A DNA stretch of 64,000 nucleotides from Tubulanus polymorphus (Eukaryota > Nemertea > Palaeonemertea > Tubulaniformes > Tubulanidae). This document shows positions 23,526 through 35,097 of this stretch, piece after piece; positions within the stretch are counted from its first letter, which is position 1, and each line of letters starts with the position of its first letter. The position numbers and the translations under genes are program-made. The stretch spans positions 22,400,650 to 22,464,649 of the forward strand of contig NC_134026.1 in NCBI RefSeq assembly GCF_964204645.1, written 5' to 3'. A model generated the notes under the pieces. The model did not search any database. It was not told the origin of the DNA and was given only the letters and a program-made list of their open reading frames with translations.

Positions 23526-26500
23526 GCTTCAACTAAATCTCGACATTTGAACAATCAATCTAGATCACAAAGGTTGGGCTTTTGAACTCGATTTAGGAAA
23601 ATAAGTCTATCAAATTTGTCCTGAATTTTAATCATGAATTCCATTGGTCTCAAACGATCCGGATTAATTGGTTTTTTTTTAAATCAAAGATATACTATTT
23701 TTTTTAGTTCTCCAGTTTACACAGTCAGCCAATATTCGTTGAGAGACTGTGGTCAACGTGAAAGCCAAACTTACGCTTTTAAAGTAAATGTCTTGAGAGA
23801 TGTAATCCATACGATATTACCTGCCTTTCAACCAGTACCTTAATTAGATTTAGGAAAGGACTGACAAGTCTGCCGTACCAGTCTCAATGGTAAAGTAAAG
23901 GTATACTCAGCAGAAATTGCGGCCACAAGATTACGCAGGCCAGACATATTTACCACATAACCTTATACATCAAATCCATCATCCATGCAGTTTACATGAT
24001 TTGCACATTGGCCACCGATCTCCCGAGTCCTCGGCCATTTATAAATGAAATCTCGATGACAAATATTCTGCAAACCGTTGCTAAGCTTATTTACTTAACT
24101 TCGCAAAAAGGAAATCTCTAATCATGTAACATATACGACTACGATGGAACTAGCGGGCTAGCTGCGATACTCGATCTCTTCATCAGCGCATCAAATAGTC
24201 TGGACCCATTTACAGAAATATTACCGAAAAAAAATCATCATACTAGACTAGTAATGCATTGAAAAGATAAGATATACAAACATGAAAAAGCAGACTCCTT
24301 CAAGACAATACAGAACCGACCAAATAACCATCAAATCACAGACCAATGAAGTGAAAATTATTGCATTACACAGAAAATCACTTGAATGAATGAATGGTTT
24401 TTATATTTGTGTCTAAAAAGAGCAGGGATTCAACTGCCTTATAGGGGCCTAACTGAAATTGAGATTGATTGAGAAGGTTGTCAGTAGGCCTAGTAGGCTA
24501 ATTTATAAGTTTGTGCATGAATTTCAGATCCAGAAGAATAGCCTAAGTACTTGAATCAAAGTTTGCTGCATTGTACCTGCTGGTAGTAGGCCTAATGAGA
24601 TTTTAAAAGTTAATTTCTGTTGCACATTAGACGGATAAAAGAGCCACTCCCTGATGCAGATCGACTGAGATCGAGCAATTACTGAATGTCAACGTACTAA
24701 TCATCATTTGATTAATCCGGAACTGAACTCAGTTCATCAACTCAAATAGAGTATCATCAAAGAATATCTTTCTTCTACCGAGAAATCTTGCACAAGCCAT
24801 AATTTAACCCTTTATGAGCAAAGAACGATAACATTATCAATTCTTTGCTGCAGATGAGTTTCTTTGCAGCGCCTTTCTCTCTGCTTGATGAATTTTTGAT
24901 GCAGTAACGAAGCCATTTATCGCTGTCGAGTTGTTCTATCAGCGATCACAAATTTTATTGGCGCCCTATTTTTGGTGCGGATTGAATTAGTCGTTTTAGA
25001 TTCAATAGGATTACTCATGTTTTGAGTCTTGATCAGGGAGACTCCCAACTCGCCCCAAACAAACAGATACAGTAGGCTACAGATAATAACACCTAGGTCC
25101 TATCAAAAATTTAAAAAATATTTCATTCTTAATATATTCCAGATACCACTCTGCTTTGATTTCCGGTTATGACCTAAATACTTAAAATTGCTAGTCATCA
25201 ATTCAAACTATTCAAGTAGCCTTGGCCTATATAAAATTGAAACATTGGAAGAAAGCTAGGCCTATCCTCTAATTTTGTGTTGTGGTAAGTACCATTTAAT
25301 GCAGTGCTCTTTAAGTGTGATAACTCTGATAGGCTGAAGGTAACATACCTTCAATAAGTGTCTAAGTGAAAGCATTTTTACGCCAGCGGAGTTAGCCCCC
25401 ATCCCAACCGCCCAAAAAAAGAATGAGTTTTGAGTCTCATGATGATACCAAGATGAAGGCAATACTACTATAAATCTGAACAATGACACTACTAGAGTCC
25501 GACTAATTTGTAAACATAAAACTAAGATTGGGTTACTAAGATCAAGCGCCAAAATGTTTAAACAGCGCGTTGGTTCCCGCAGCGGCGCACGCAGCAGACA
25601 GACACTGTGTGTGTGTCATAGAAACAATAAAAGCTTACACAAACTCTTCAAACTCATTTAACAACACGTATCAATGGTCCACGACGTTCTTACCGTAAAA
25701 TAAAGATTATTTGGAATGTTTTTTTTGGATTAAATCCTCGCGTGTTTGCTAACAAATCAGCGTTATTCCTAGTGAAGTAGTAAACACATCAGTCAGAGTA
25801 TGGGATCGAGTATATACGATGTGTACCATGTTGTCGTAATATTTCCCATTCCAGGACCGAATCAATTGGTTGACATAGAATAATGCATACGTAAAGATAA
25901 ATAATTTGAAGAAATAATCAATTATCTATCTAAATAGATAGTTTATAATACTACACAGGTATACCACAATCTATGTCTTTCGTGTTCGCTTGAATTGAAT
26001 TGGTCCCAAAATTAAAGATTTTGAGGAAACATGCTCTGTTTTACATGTTACTTCCTGGTTCATCGGGCCATGATATCACTCCGCGTATCTAATCACAAGT
26101 TCTTATTGACCCATCAGTTCATCATCCAGACGGGTCGAAGCATTACGACTTTCTATAAATTCCACTCATTACCAATTCAAATATTTGAAACAGAAACTGC
26201 ACTTAACATCATACGAATTGCAACGTATTTCCTCAGTCGCATGTGTACGGTTCGGGTGCTCTTCGGTCCACGAACTTGACCAACTTGACTGCTAAATTTC
26301 GAGTCAAAATCCTTAATTTCCGTTGAAATAGGTAATATTTCACTTCATATTTTAATGCATAGGAGTGGCAAATTGTCTATTTCTAATGGTTGTAAGAACC
26401 TGCATCCATTTGCAATGTTTAATGTTAATATATGTTCATTTAGATTAAAGGTTGCTTATAGAAATCTTTACAAAAAAAAGTCAAATTCCGCTGACAAATT

Positions 26501-26612
26501 TAATTTATTGAAGATACTGTTGCGTTCGCTTATGCTATGATAATTTCTGTAATTACATGTCTTTTTGATTTATAGATCAAAACATGTAATTACTAAACGT
26601 GACAGCATAAAG
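23526..26612. other. Gene-free stretch upstream of TM2D1
   Basis: No recognisable exons. A 61-codon plus-strand frame at 26355-26540 contains RLKVAYRNLYKK, a phrase reminiscent of LINE C-terminal regions. It is too short to call. Confidence 0.5.
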
Positions 26613-27729
26613 ATGAGATGGCTCATTCAATTAGTCATCTTGGTGGGCAGTGTATTTTTGGTGACTCGTTCCACGGCTGATGCTAGCTTTCCTCACTGCA
26701 AGAATCTACTCATTGGACAATATCCTTTTTTGAATCATCTGTAAATGCTTTATCAAGATGAAAATTTTGGAAACAATTTACCTTTCTTGACTTCCCAATT
26801 AATACATATTTATGTGACGAGCCTCAGGTCGATTCTGTAACTCAACGTGCAAAAGGTTGCGCTCGCTACGCAATCAATGGAAAAGCAGTATCATTAGTCA
26901 AAGGTATAAGCTCTACCCTAACCTGTACGTATGCAGATGGCATTGGCCAAAGTCAGAGATGTTGAAATAATGTACATTACTGTCTGTAGACTAATACCTC
27001 CAAAATGTTCTAGGGGAATGGGGATTACCCTAGCCTGAATGCCAGACGTCTTATGGGTTACTCCTAGAACGGAGACGATGGCTCTTTCCAGTAAAGAATA
27101 TTTTTATTTTTTTAGTAACCTGTCACCTTGCACCTGGTGTCACTTGCACAGGTCTATGCGATGAAAAAGCTGATTCGAATTGCTCGTCGGAATTCAAGAA
27201 AGATGTGCCTTGTGAAATTACGTAAGTTTGTTCAAACAATAAACAATGATAAAGAGTAGAGATTTTGTATTAAAAAGAAATGATTTCTTGCAGAAATGGA
27301 CATAAATTCGAAAATGCCCTGCTGCTCTCGATATTCCTTGGCATGTTTGGGATAGATCGATTTTATCTCGGTTATCCAGCAATTGGTAAGACATTGAAAT
27401 ATAATTGAACCTCTCATATTTTGCAAGATTACAATTTGTGTACTTATGATGACAAAACATGTTTATTGGTAATTTCAGGTTTGTTGAAATTTTGCACTTT
27501 GGGGTTTATGTTTCTCGGCCAGTTAGTTGATATTTTACTAATAGCTATGCAGGTAAGATTTTAATTTGAGTTCCTGAGAAATTTGAAAGTATGAAATGAT
27601 GACATCAATGGTCAATTTATACTGTGTTTTCAGATTGTTGGACCAGCAGACGGATCAGCTTATGTAATCGATTATTATGGGGCGAAGCTCACTAGAATTT
27701 CTAGGGACAATAGTACAATAATATTCTGA
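26613..27729 (+). CDS. TM2D1: TM2 domain-containing protein 1 (TM2D1)
   Basis: TM2D proteins are small membrane proteins with an N-terminal signal peptide, a cysteine-rich luminal part and a C-terminal TM2 domain; the fly homologues are linked to Notch signalling. Six exons fit in phase: 26613-26719, 26806-26903, 27116-27221, 27294-27385, 27479-27552, 27634-27729, giving 190 aa. Visible: a hydrophobic leader (MRWLIQLVILVGSVFLVTRS), CKNLLIGQYLCDEP, further cysteines, then the TM2 signature FLGMFGIDRFYLGYPAIGLL with its central DRF, a second membrane segment, and the family tail VGPADGSAYVIDYYG, which points to TM2D1 rather than TM2D2 or TM2D3. Intron 1 is an AT-AC minor-class intron. An AATAAA lies at 27844-27849, and the DDX24 start follows only 240 bp after the stop. 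Confidence 0.93.
26720..26805 (+). other. TM2D1: AT-AC U12-type intron in TM2D1
   Basis: The intron begins ATATCCTTTT, the exact minor-class donor consensus, and ends AATTAATAC. TTTCTTGAC at 26783-26791 matches the U12 branch consensus TTCCTTRAC with one mismatch; its branch A at 26790 is 15 nt from the acceptor. No GT-AG pair restores the frame here. Removing exactly this 86-bp piece joins GGACA to ATATTTATG and yields the family sequence GQYLCDEP. Confidence 0.9.
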
Positions 27730-27843
27730 TTTTTAAATACTAGTCATATAGCACTGACTTAATTAAAAGTCAGTTTTTTAAGGTTCTGCTTTTCTGAAGG
27801 ATTTTGTATATACGCGTACTTATGATTTATATTGGATGTTGTA

Positions 27844-27849
27844 AATAAA
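27844..27849 (+). terminator. TM2D1: Polyadenylation signal, TM2D1
   Basis: AATAAA lies 115 bp after the TM2D1 stop and 120 bp before the DDX24 start codon, the only such signal in that short gap. Confidence 0.7.
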
Positions 27850-27968
27850 GTTGAATTTAAGTGAATTTATGCTGTTAAGTTATTTTCATTTTTGAATCAT
27901 TTGTCCGATGAGGAATTTTGTCCGGCCGCGACTTCACCTCTGGTAAGCGAGTGGCGCTGCTTTCCAAC

Positions 27969-30900
27969 ATGGCGTCTTCCAATGAACCACACGTGAAAAT
28001 AAAGCAAAATGCGAACATAAACTGGAAACCAGTCACTTTTAAATCAGATGGAGATTTTGATGGCCTCGCCAGTATAACAGTATTGGAAGATTATGAAATC
28101 ATCGGTGGTAAAATAGTTCCTAAGTCACGGCAGGAGCAGAATGTAAGAAATGGTATTGAATTGACTTGAATTTATTGATACCTGTTTTCAGTTTAATAGG
28201 GTTGCACTTTTTAATTAGATATCGAAGATTTTAGGGGCTCACATCCTCGATTGTCGGGGTTTAATTTATCTTACACCAACACATACCCTGGTTGCATTTC
28301 CTTTGTTGGTCTTCTAATCATTACATCTTGGCGGATATAGTCTGAACTGAACCAGATGATGTACGGGTTCCCTACTACTTGTTAGAGAACAACAGATAGG
28401 TACTAGACTAGGGCAGACAGTTTGCCCTTTGGTCTGTATATCTAGCCAATCAGATACATTTTTTTGGTAGAACATCTGAATACATAGGCCTAAACTGTCC
28501 GCCGAAGAAATCTTGGAAGTCAGTGTTATGGCATAGTGAAGGAACTGCGGCTGCAAGGTCTGTGTTGGCATGAATTTTGACTGGAGGCAATCAAACCCTG
28601 GCAAGGATAGGGCCCATCACATATGGCTGCCATCCTGAGCTCTGCTCCATTATCCTTGAATTTTGTGTACTTCTTACGCTAATATAAGAATTTGTTTTAG
28701 AAATCTTCGGCGTACCCTTCTCTGAGTGCCAAAACCAAAAGTGAGAAAACGAAAACAAAAAAGTTCAAGAAACTTGTTGGAAAGCAAGAGAAAATTGACA
28801 CTGTAGAGAAAAAGAATGAAACAAAAAATAAAAAACCAGATAAAATAGACAATTCTTCACCAGTTGTAATGGAAGAAACCATTTGTGAACCACATAATAC
28901 TTCTCCAAAAACTAGTGAAGGGGCTAAACCTGAAAGTCGCAAACAAAGAAAGACCCGACTTTACAAAGAAAAGATGACAGCCAATAAAAAACAAAAAAAG
29001 GAACGATTAGCTGCTAATAGGGCTGAAGATAAAGCAAGAAAAGATCAAGAAGCCAACGAAAAAACTAATGCATCTGTGAAAAAACTGAAAGAGCAAACTC
29101 CAAATTCCAAAAAAAGAAAATGTAAGTCAATTAAATTAGATTCAATAGACAAAATTTTAGTTGTCTTACAATTTCAAAGTTCACTCATGATTTCATCTAT
29201 GCAGCCAAAAATGAAAATAAGAAATCAGAAAGCAAAAAGATTAAGTTGACTTGTAATGATGATGAAAAACAAGATAGTGATGATAATGAAGATGATGGTG
29301 ATGATCGCAATTTCAAGGATGATGATGACGATGATAATGATTCGAAAGATACTTTTGATGTGGAGAAAATAAAAAACGGTGAGCTATGTATGATTGTGAT
29401 TGGAATTGACAAGAGATAACATCTTTGAGCATAAATTTGACGTATAAATTTCTGATTGATTTTTCTCATAGAAATGACAGCTTGGAAAGATTTATTTGTC
29501 CCTGATCCAGTACTAGCAGCATTGTTTGATAAGGGTTTCACTTCGCCAACACCTATACAAGCCCTAACACTACCTTCTGCTATTCGAGATCGAAAGGATA
29601 TCATTGGAGCGGCAGAAACAGTAAGTCGTGAAAACGTTAGACTCATTTCAGAAATATCTGTGATACTTTTTGATTAGTTATGATTTTAATGGGGCTTAGT
29701 CTATGGGAATAATGCCCTAATTGGTTATTTTATCTATGGCTAATGTTTTATGGCTTTTTCAATAATTTAGTAATTCAGTCTAGCCTTCATTTTATTTAGT
29801 GTCTGAACTTCATAATTGCGTTTTTTAGGGCAGCGGAAAAACACTGGCTTTTGGAATCCCTTTACTAAACAATATCCTATTGAAAAAGATGCAAGCAAAT
29901 CGTTCAAATTCAGAAGAAAGCGATGATAATGAGGATGACAATGATGGAAATGATGCTATTTCTGCGGCAGATGATGAAGGTTTGGAAAAAGATGACATCA
30001 CGGAACAACTGGATGATAATGAATATGAAGATGAGGAGTCTGATGGTGCAGACGAAAGCAACGATGTAGATAATGAAATGGAAGGGGATGAGGTAAGATG
30101 CTAACAAAAGAGCGTTTTGGAATGATGATGATGAAGTGCCAGGGTAAGATGCTAACAAAAGAGCGTTTTGGAATGATGATGATGAAGTGCCAGGGTGCTA
30201 TATTTTATAGATGATCTCTCACAGGATTACACTCGATTCATTTGCAAGGTAATAAATCTGTCATCAGTGATTTTGCAATTTAAGGATGAAGATGAAAGTC
30301 TGGATGGTGAAGGTGATAATTCCGATGTTGGAAGTAATCTAAGTTTCAGCGGTGAAGATGAATGGGATGAATCAGAGCTGAGTGTACCGGTGGAAAAACT
30401 ATTCAATTCTGTAAATGATATTGCACTGTCTAAAGACAGTGTAGACGACGTTCATGAACAGAAACCCGTTATTTCTGAAATGAATCAACGACTTTACTGT
30501 CTTATATTGACCCCTACTCGGGAATTGGCTGTCCAAGTGAAAAATCACCTGGAAGCTGCTGCCAAATATACTGGAATAAAGGTGATTTCGCAATTTATTT
30601 TAGAGTATCAAATTTTCATAGTTATATCCATCGGCAACAAGTGTAACTTTCTGAATGTTCTAGGTAGCTGTTATACTTGGTGGAATGGCTCCTCAAAAAC
30701 AGTTGCGCATTTTGAAACGTCGTCCTGAGATTGTCGTCGCCACACCAGGTAGATTATGGGAACTGATTCAAGAGGTTTGTATTCGATGACGTTCCATCTC
30801 ATTGGAACCAAATTCAGTTTTGAAGTTGACCCAAATGCATAGCTATTCATTCAACAAATACCATGATGTCACGGTAATACAATACCACGATCAAAAATAT

Positions 30901-32932
30901 TTTCTTGTATCTTTTAGGAGGAACCTCATTTGTCTCAAGGTGTAAAAAACCTACCTTTCCTAGTCATTGATGAAGCTGACCGAATGGTTGAAAAGGGACA
31001 TTTTGAAGAATTGTCGAATTTGTTAGAATTGATTAATGAGTGAGTATGATTACAGTAATGATTACAGTATTATTGTTTTTCAATTCCTTATCTGTATAAC
31101 ATTATTTATTGTTCTACTTGCAGAGATGAGAAATTGCGTTTGAAAAGGCAGAATTTGATATTCTCTGCAACTTTGACATTCGTACATAAGGCACCAAACT
31201 GGTTGTCGTATAAAAAGAAGAAAAAGCGTCAAAAACCAGTCGACTACACTTCCAGTGATAAACTAGGTTTGCGCCTGACATTGTAGCAACAAGGAAGGCA
31301 AAAACTTCAACTTAATTACTGTGATTTTATGTTTTTCAGATTCGCTGATAATGAAAATCGGTATACGTGAAAAACCAAAGATCGTCGATTTGACACGGAA
31401 AATGGGAACTGTAGAAACGTTGACCGAAACGAAAATCAACTGCCGAAGGGAAGACAAGGATATCTATTTGTATTATTTCTTGTTGTTGTACCCTGGTCGG
31501 ACACTGGTGTTTGTGAACAGTAAAGATTGTTTACGACGACTGATCTCGATTTTGACTCTGTTGAAATGTAACCCTTTGCCATTGCACGCTGATATGCACC
31601 AGAAACAGAGATTGAAGAATTTGGATAAATTTACAGGTATTTTATTTAGAGCCGGAGATATTTGGATTTTCAACTTTGTCGGTGATCATGTTTTCAGGAT
31701 GAAATTTTGTCTTATTTTATTTGCAGCTAATCCTAAAGCTCTGTTGCTAGCTACCGATGTGGCCGCTCGCGGATTAGATATCCCAGATGTCCAACACGTT
31801 ATTCATTATCAAGTACCAAAAACGACTGAGGTATTATTTCAACCGGTACCCACCCTCTGAAAAAGTGGCCTTCTTATATGGCATCACTCATTACTAGTTC
31901 AAGGCAAAATGTCATCATAGGACTTATGGGGTTGCCATAATTTCTGAAAGTCTTGTTGATAGTATTTTCTATTTCCTATCAGAACTATGTTCATCGAAGT
32001 GGACGGACGGCTAGGGCTACAAAAGAAGGTCTCAGTGTAATGTTGGTCAGCCCGTCTGATATTCGAGACTACAGAAAAATTGTAAAAGCTTTAAACAAAG
32101 GTTAGTAATGTACATGGCTTGTTGAATGATTTGTAGATTGAATGAGTACCGTGAGGCTACATTTGATCAATATGATATATACAATGTGTTATTTAGATGA
32201 AGAACTGCCTACGTTCCCAGTACAAGAGGAATACCTTCCCTGTGTCAAAGAGAGAGTGGCAGTTACCATTCAAATAGATAAATCAGAACATGGGTAAATA
32301 TCGGATTTGATGATGTTGAGAAAAATTTGCGACGAGCGTTTCAAGTATATCATCTATTAGTTAAACAATCTTTTTTAACAGTTTTTCAAAAAGAAAACAT
32401 GAAAATGATTGGTTTATGAAGGCAGCCAAAGAAGCTGATCTAGACCTTGATGAAGAATTGTATCCTTTCTAATGTCAATATTTGACAAGTTATAACGAGT
32501 AATTGTGGCGATCATGTCTTTTATGAAACTTAACTCAAAAACTCAGAATTTATGATCTTGGGGATGATGTCGAGAAAAGTGATTTACAAAACAAATTGAA
32601 GGGATTGAAAATGGAATTGAGTATTTTGCTGCGTCAACCAGTTGCGTTGAGAGGATATTCTGGAAAGTATCCAACAAAATCTGGAAAGTTACAATCAATT
32701 TATATGGCTGGTAAGTATTATTGGTCATTCTTTTTCAATCCAAATTTCTATAAAGCTTTTCTGTATTTGTCTTTTGCTTTTTCATTTTTCAGATAAGGTG
32801 ACCGATGCCCTGAAAACAGCTAAGCAGGAAAAAGATATTCTGAAAAGACTTCAAACTAAGTCATCGAACAATTTGAAAAAACGGCGCCGAAAAAAGAAAA
32901 AAGTGCAAACTGTTTCAAACAGTGATGAATAA
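27969..32932 (+). CDS. DDX24: DEAD-box RNA helicase DDX24
   Basis: DDX24 (yeast Mak5 family) is a nucleolar ATP-dependent RNA helicase of large-subunit ribosome assembly. Sixteen exons stay in phase: 27969-28142, 28701-29121, 29205-29378, 29472-29620, 29829-30092, 30285-30581, 30664-30774, 30918-31039, 31124-31266, 31340-31636, 31727-31830, 31983-32100, 32197-32293, 32382-32459, 32547-32710, 32793-32932 (950 aa; human about 860). After a lysine-rich N-terminus come the Q motif (GFTSPTPIQ), motif I (AAETGSGKT, split by intron 4), an acidic insert of about 150 residues, [19 protein letters not shown] at about 548-551 in the family phrase [37 protein letters not shown], and a basic tail. The insert between motifs I and Ia is typical of DDX24. 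The ATG at 27969 gives [10 protein letters not shown]. Intron 14 is U12-type. An AATAAA overlaps the stop. Confidence 0.95.
30093..30194 (+). repeat. 51-bp tandem duplication at the DDX24 intron 5 donor
   Basis: The first 51 bases of the intron (GTAAGATGCTAACAAAAGAG and onward) repeat immediately at 30144, and I see no difference between the copies. Each copy begins with a good GTAAGA donor. Using the second donor would extend the exon by 51 nt and bring in the in-frame stop TAA four codons on. Confidence 0.92.
32460..32546 (+). other. DDX24: GT-AG U12-type intron in DDX24 (intron 14)
   Basis: The donor is GTATCCTTTC, an exact match to the minor-class GT-AG donor GTATCCTTT. CTTAAC at 32529-32534, within AAACTTAAC, fits the core of the U12 branch site and lies 13-14 nt before the CAG acceptor at 32544-32546. 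Splicing joins GAAGAATT to AATTTATGAT and keeps the frame (EELIYDLGDD). Confidence 0.85.
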
Positions 32933-33427
32933 AATTGTTGTGGTTTTAAATCAGTTTTGTAATTTTGTAGTCCTTTCATAGAAGATAACAGGATTGTCCT
33001 AGGTTCGAACCAGCTTCTGATACCACCGATTCTGATTCTAAAGAGAATAAAAAGTCCTGGTCTCCATGTTATTGTTATAAGATATTGTCTGGATCCATCG
33101 AGGGGTTTAAACCAAACACTACACTGGGTTTAACTCGCACATCTTTGGCTTGTTCCCAGGAACCTGTAACAACGACTGGTATTCGGACTCTCTTGGCCCT
33201 TACGACATACAGAACTAGAACGATCATTCTTTCACAGAAATTCCACCACCATTAGATCCGGACTGGTATAGGAGTTTCAACGTTTAATCTTTTGTGTGAA
33301 ATATTGTAACCTTTGCATGCCAATAATTGGTTAGAGTGAAATAACCCCTTAGTGTCACTAGCACTGGCATGCGAGTGTTTCAACCATTCTCCCCCGGGAT
33401 GTGCTGCCACCGTTTAAAAACTTCAAA

Positions 33428-34761
33428 ATGGCTGGTATCCGAGGTAATGTTTACCGCACTAAAACACTTTAAACTATCCATTCGTTGCTGCAATGAGAAC
33501 AAATAGCTTCAGATACCAAATGTTTTAATGAAATTAGACCCTTCACTGACCTGTGAATAGGCACCGAAATAAATTCAGCCAGCTAGGCTTTTTTGGGGAC
33601 AGTTATTAATAGTACTAACTACCAGATTTGCATACTGAATAAAATAAAAACGAACCGACCTTTTTTGTTATCTAAACTCAAGTAACACTAATTCTTTGCT
33701 AATATTTTCCCTTTCATGCGAACCTTGATTGAGATTGATTTTTGACGCATCTCATTTACAGCGTAAGTAGATATATTCTCTGAACTGTCGGTTTTTATTT
33801 TTAGTTTGTGACTGGTTGTTGTGATACATTTTGATTTTAATTAAAGAATGATTTAAAAAACCTTTAAAATTTTACTTTCAGTTTGGTCGCCTTGGCATTT
33901 TCAGCAGCAATCGGCATTACACTACTCGTGTTAGGATGTGCTCTACCACAATATCAGTGAGTCTTTCAATCATGATACAGGCCGAAATTATCCTTACGTC
34001 ATACGATTAGAATGATAATATTTTGCTGTATTTTGGATAAAAGACTTTACCGCCAATTGTATTTTTGTAACAGAAATTGGTGGCCGATGTTTGTTATATT
34101 GTTTTACGCACTGGCGCCGATACCGACGATGGTATCAAAGCGGTTTTCAGCCGACAGTGGAAGTAGTGCGTTGATAGAAGCTATGCTGTTCCTAACGGCA
34201 GGAATAGTTGTGTCAGCTTACGGTTTACCTGTGGTTTTAGCTCACACACCTCTCGTCAAACCCGTGGTAAGATCAAATGAATTATGGCCATCTTTGAAAA
34301 TCATCGGAATTTATGTAAGATCTAAATCAATTGACTTCTCAAATTCTTCCGACTCGGGATTAGCATCATAGATTAGCATCAATTTCAGGCACAATGTTAC
34401 CTTACATATAAAACCATTTCAAATTATTCAACAGTAGATAAATCCAGCTGAAATTTAACACATTGAAGTTGTTATACACTGTATATACTGTATAGATTTT
34501 TGGGGCTATCCATAAAGAAGGTGTGGGTGTGTGGAATAAACAATTTTTGCTAATAGAGATCATACCTTAAATATATTCAGGCGTTTTAGATGTAGGGCAA
34601 AATGATATTCCGGGAAAACTGATTGTAGGTATTGTTTGTTGTTTCAGATTCAATGGGGAGCATGCGCACTTGTAATGGCCGGTAATACTGTTGTATTTCT
34701 AACTATATTAGGATACTTTTGGACATTCGCGGAAGATGATTTTGACTACAGCATGTGGTGA
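33428..34761 (+). CDS. LEPROT: LEPROT/endospanin (Vps55 family) endosomal membrane protein
   Basis: Leptin receptor overlapping transcript proteins (Vps55/OB-RGRP) are four-pass membrane proteins of endosomes and Golgi that control sorting of receptors to the lysosome. Exons: 33428-33443, 33762 (a single base), 33882-33956, 34074-34266, 34648-34761, giving 132 aa, close to the usual 131. The protein starts MAGIRALVALAFSAAIG, followed by LGCALPQYQ, NWWPMFVILFYALAPIP, a third hydrophobic stretch with GIVVSAYGLPVVLA, then WGACALVMAGNTVVFLTILG and an acidic end. These are the family's conserved positions. Without the one-base exon the first and second main exons are out of frame. It lies 496 bp downstream of the DDX24 stop on the same strand. 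AATAAA at 35092-35097 could end the transcript. Confidence 0.92.
33762..33762 (+). other. LEPROT: Single-nucleotide exon of LEPROT
   Basis: Exon 1 ends in phase 1 (CGA G, then GTAATG). The next recognisable exon begins T TTG GTC GCC after TTTCAG, so it needs two bases already in the codon. Between them lies CATTTACAG, then C, then GTAAGTAG: a strong acceptor and a strong donor flanking exactly one C. Including it makes the codon GCT (Ala) and the N-terminus MAGIRALVALAF, matching the family pattern MAG(V/I)(K/R)ALVAL. Introns on either side are 318 and 119 bp. The reading is inferred from sequence alone. Confidence 0.78.
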
Positions 34762-35091
34762 GACCTCGTGCCGGTCTAGAAAAGATCATTTCATTCGGAC
34801 CTTATGATTTTATACTACGTCCATTTTTAAGAAGTCTGTTTTAGCAACAGCCATTGAGTGGTTAATGCCTGTTGAAAATAGTGACACCGTCGAAGTTGAG
34901 TTGGATAAACTTTGCTTCGATTGGCGCCAAATTGGTGGAAAAATGATTTCATTTTGCAGTTTGCTAAAAGAGATTGAGCCATTTGGAGTAAGCATATCAT
35001 TCATTGTCCCTAGTTAAATGTTTGCGAGCAGGAATTACTGTGATATCAATTCATGTATGTATGCAGCTACTAGTTAAATACCCTGTCGCTT

Positions 35092-35097
35092 AATAAA
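35092..35097 (+). terminator. LEPROT: Candidate polyadenylation signal, LEPROT
   Basis: AATAAA about 330 bp after the LEPROT stop, the first clear hexamer I noticed downstream on this strand. Confidence 0.5.

Noticed and set aside
26355-26540. Possible LINE C-terminal fragment (RLKVAYRNLYKK)
   Set aside because: Only a dozen residues look suggestive; no motif, tail or flanking evidence.
29197-30158. Serine-rich minus-strand frames
   Set aside because: They are the complements of the acidic Asp/Glu (GAT/GAA) stretches of DDX24.
30195-30284. Possible extra exon in DDX24 (GATTACACTCGATTC... between CACAG and GTAATA)
   Set aside because: It is not needed for frame and adds no conserved sequence; exon 5 joins 30285 cleanly.
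33002-33013. GGTTCGAACC, a tRNA B-box-like word
   Set aside because: No acceptor stem, A box or cloverleaf can be drawn around it.
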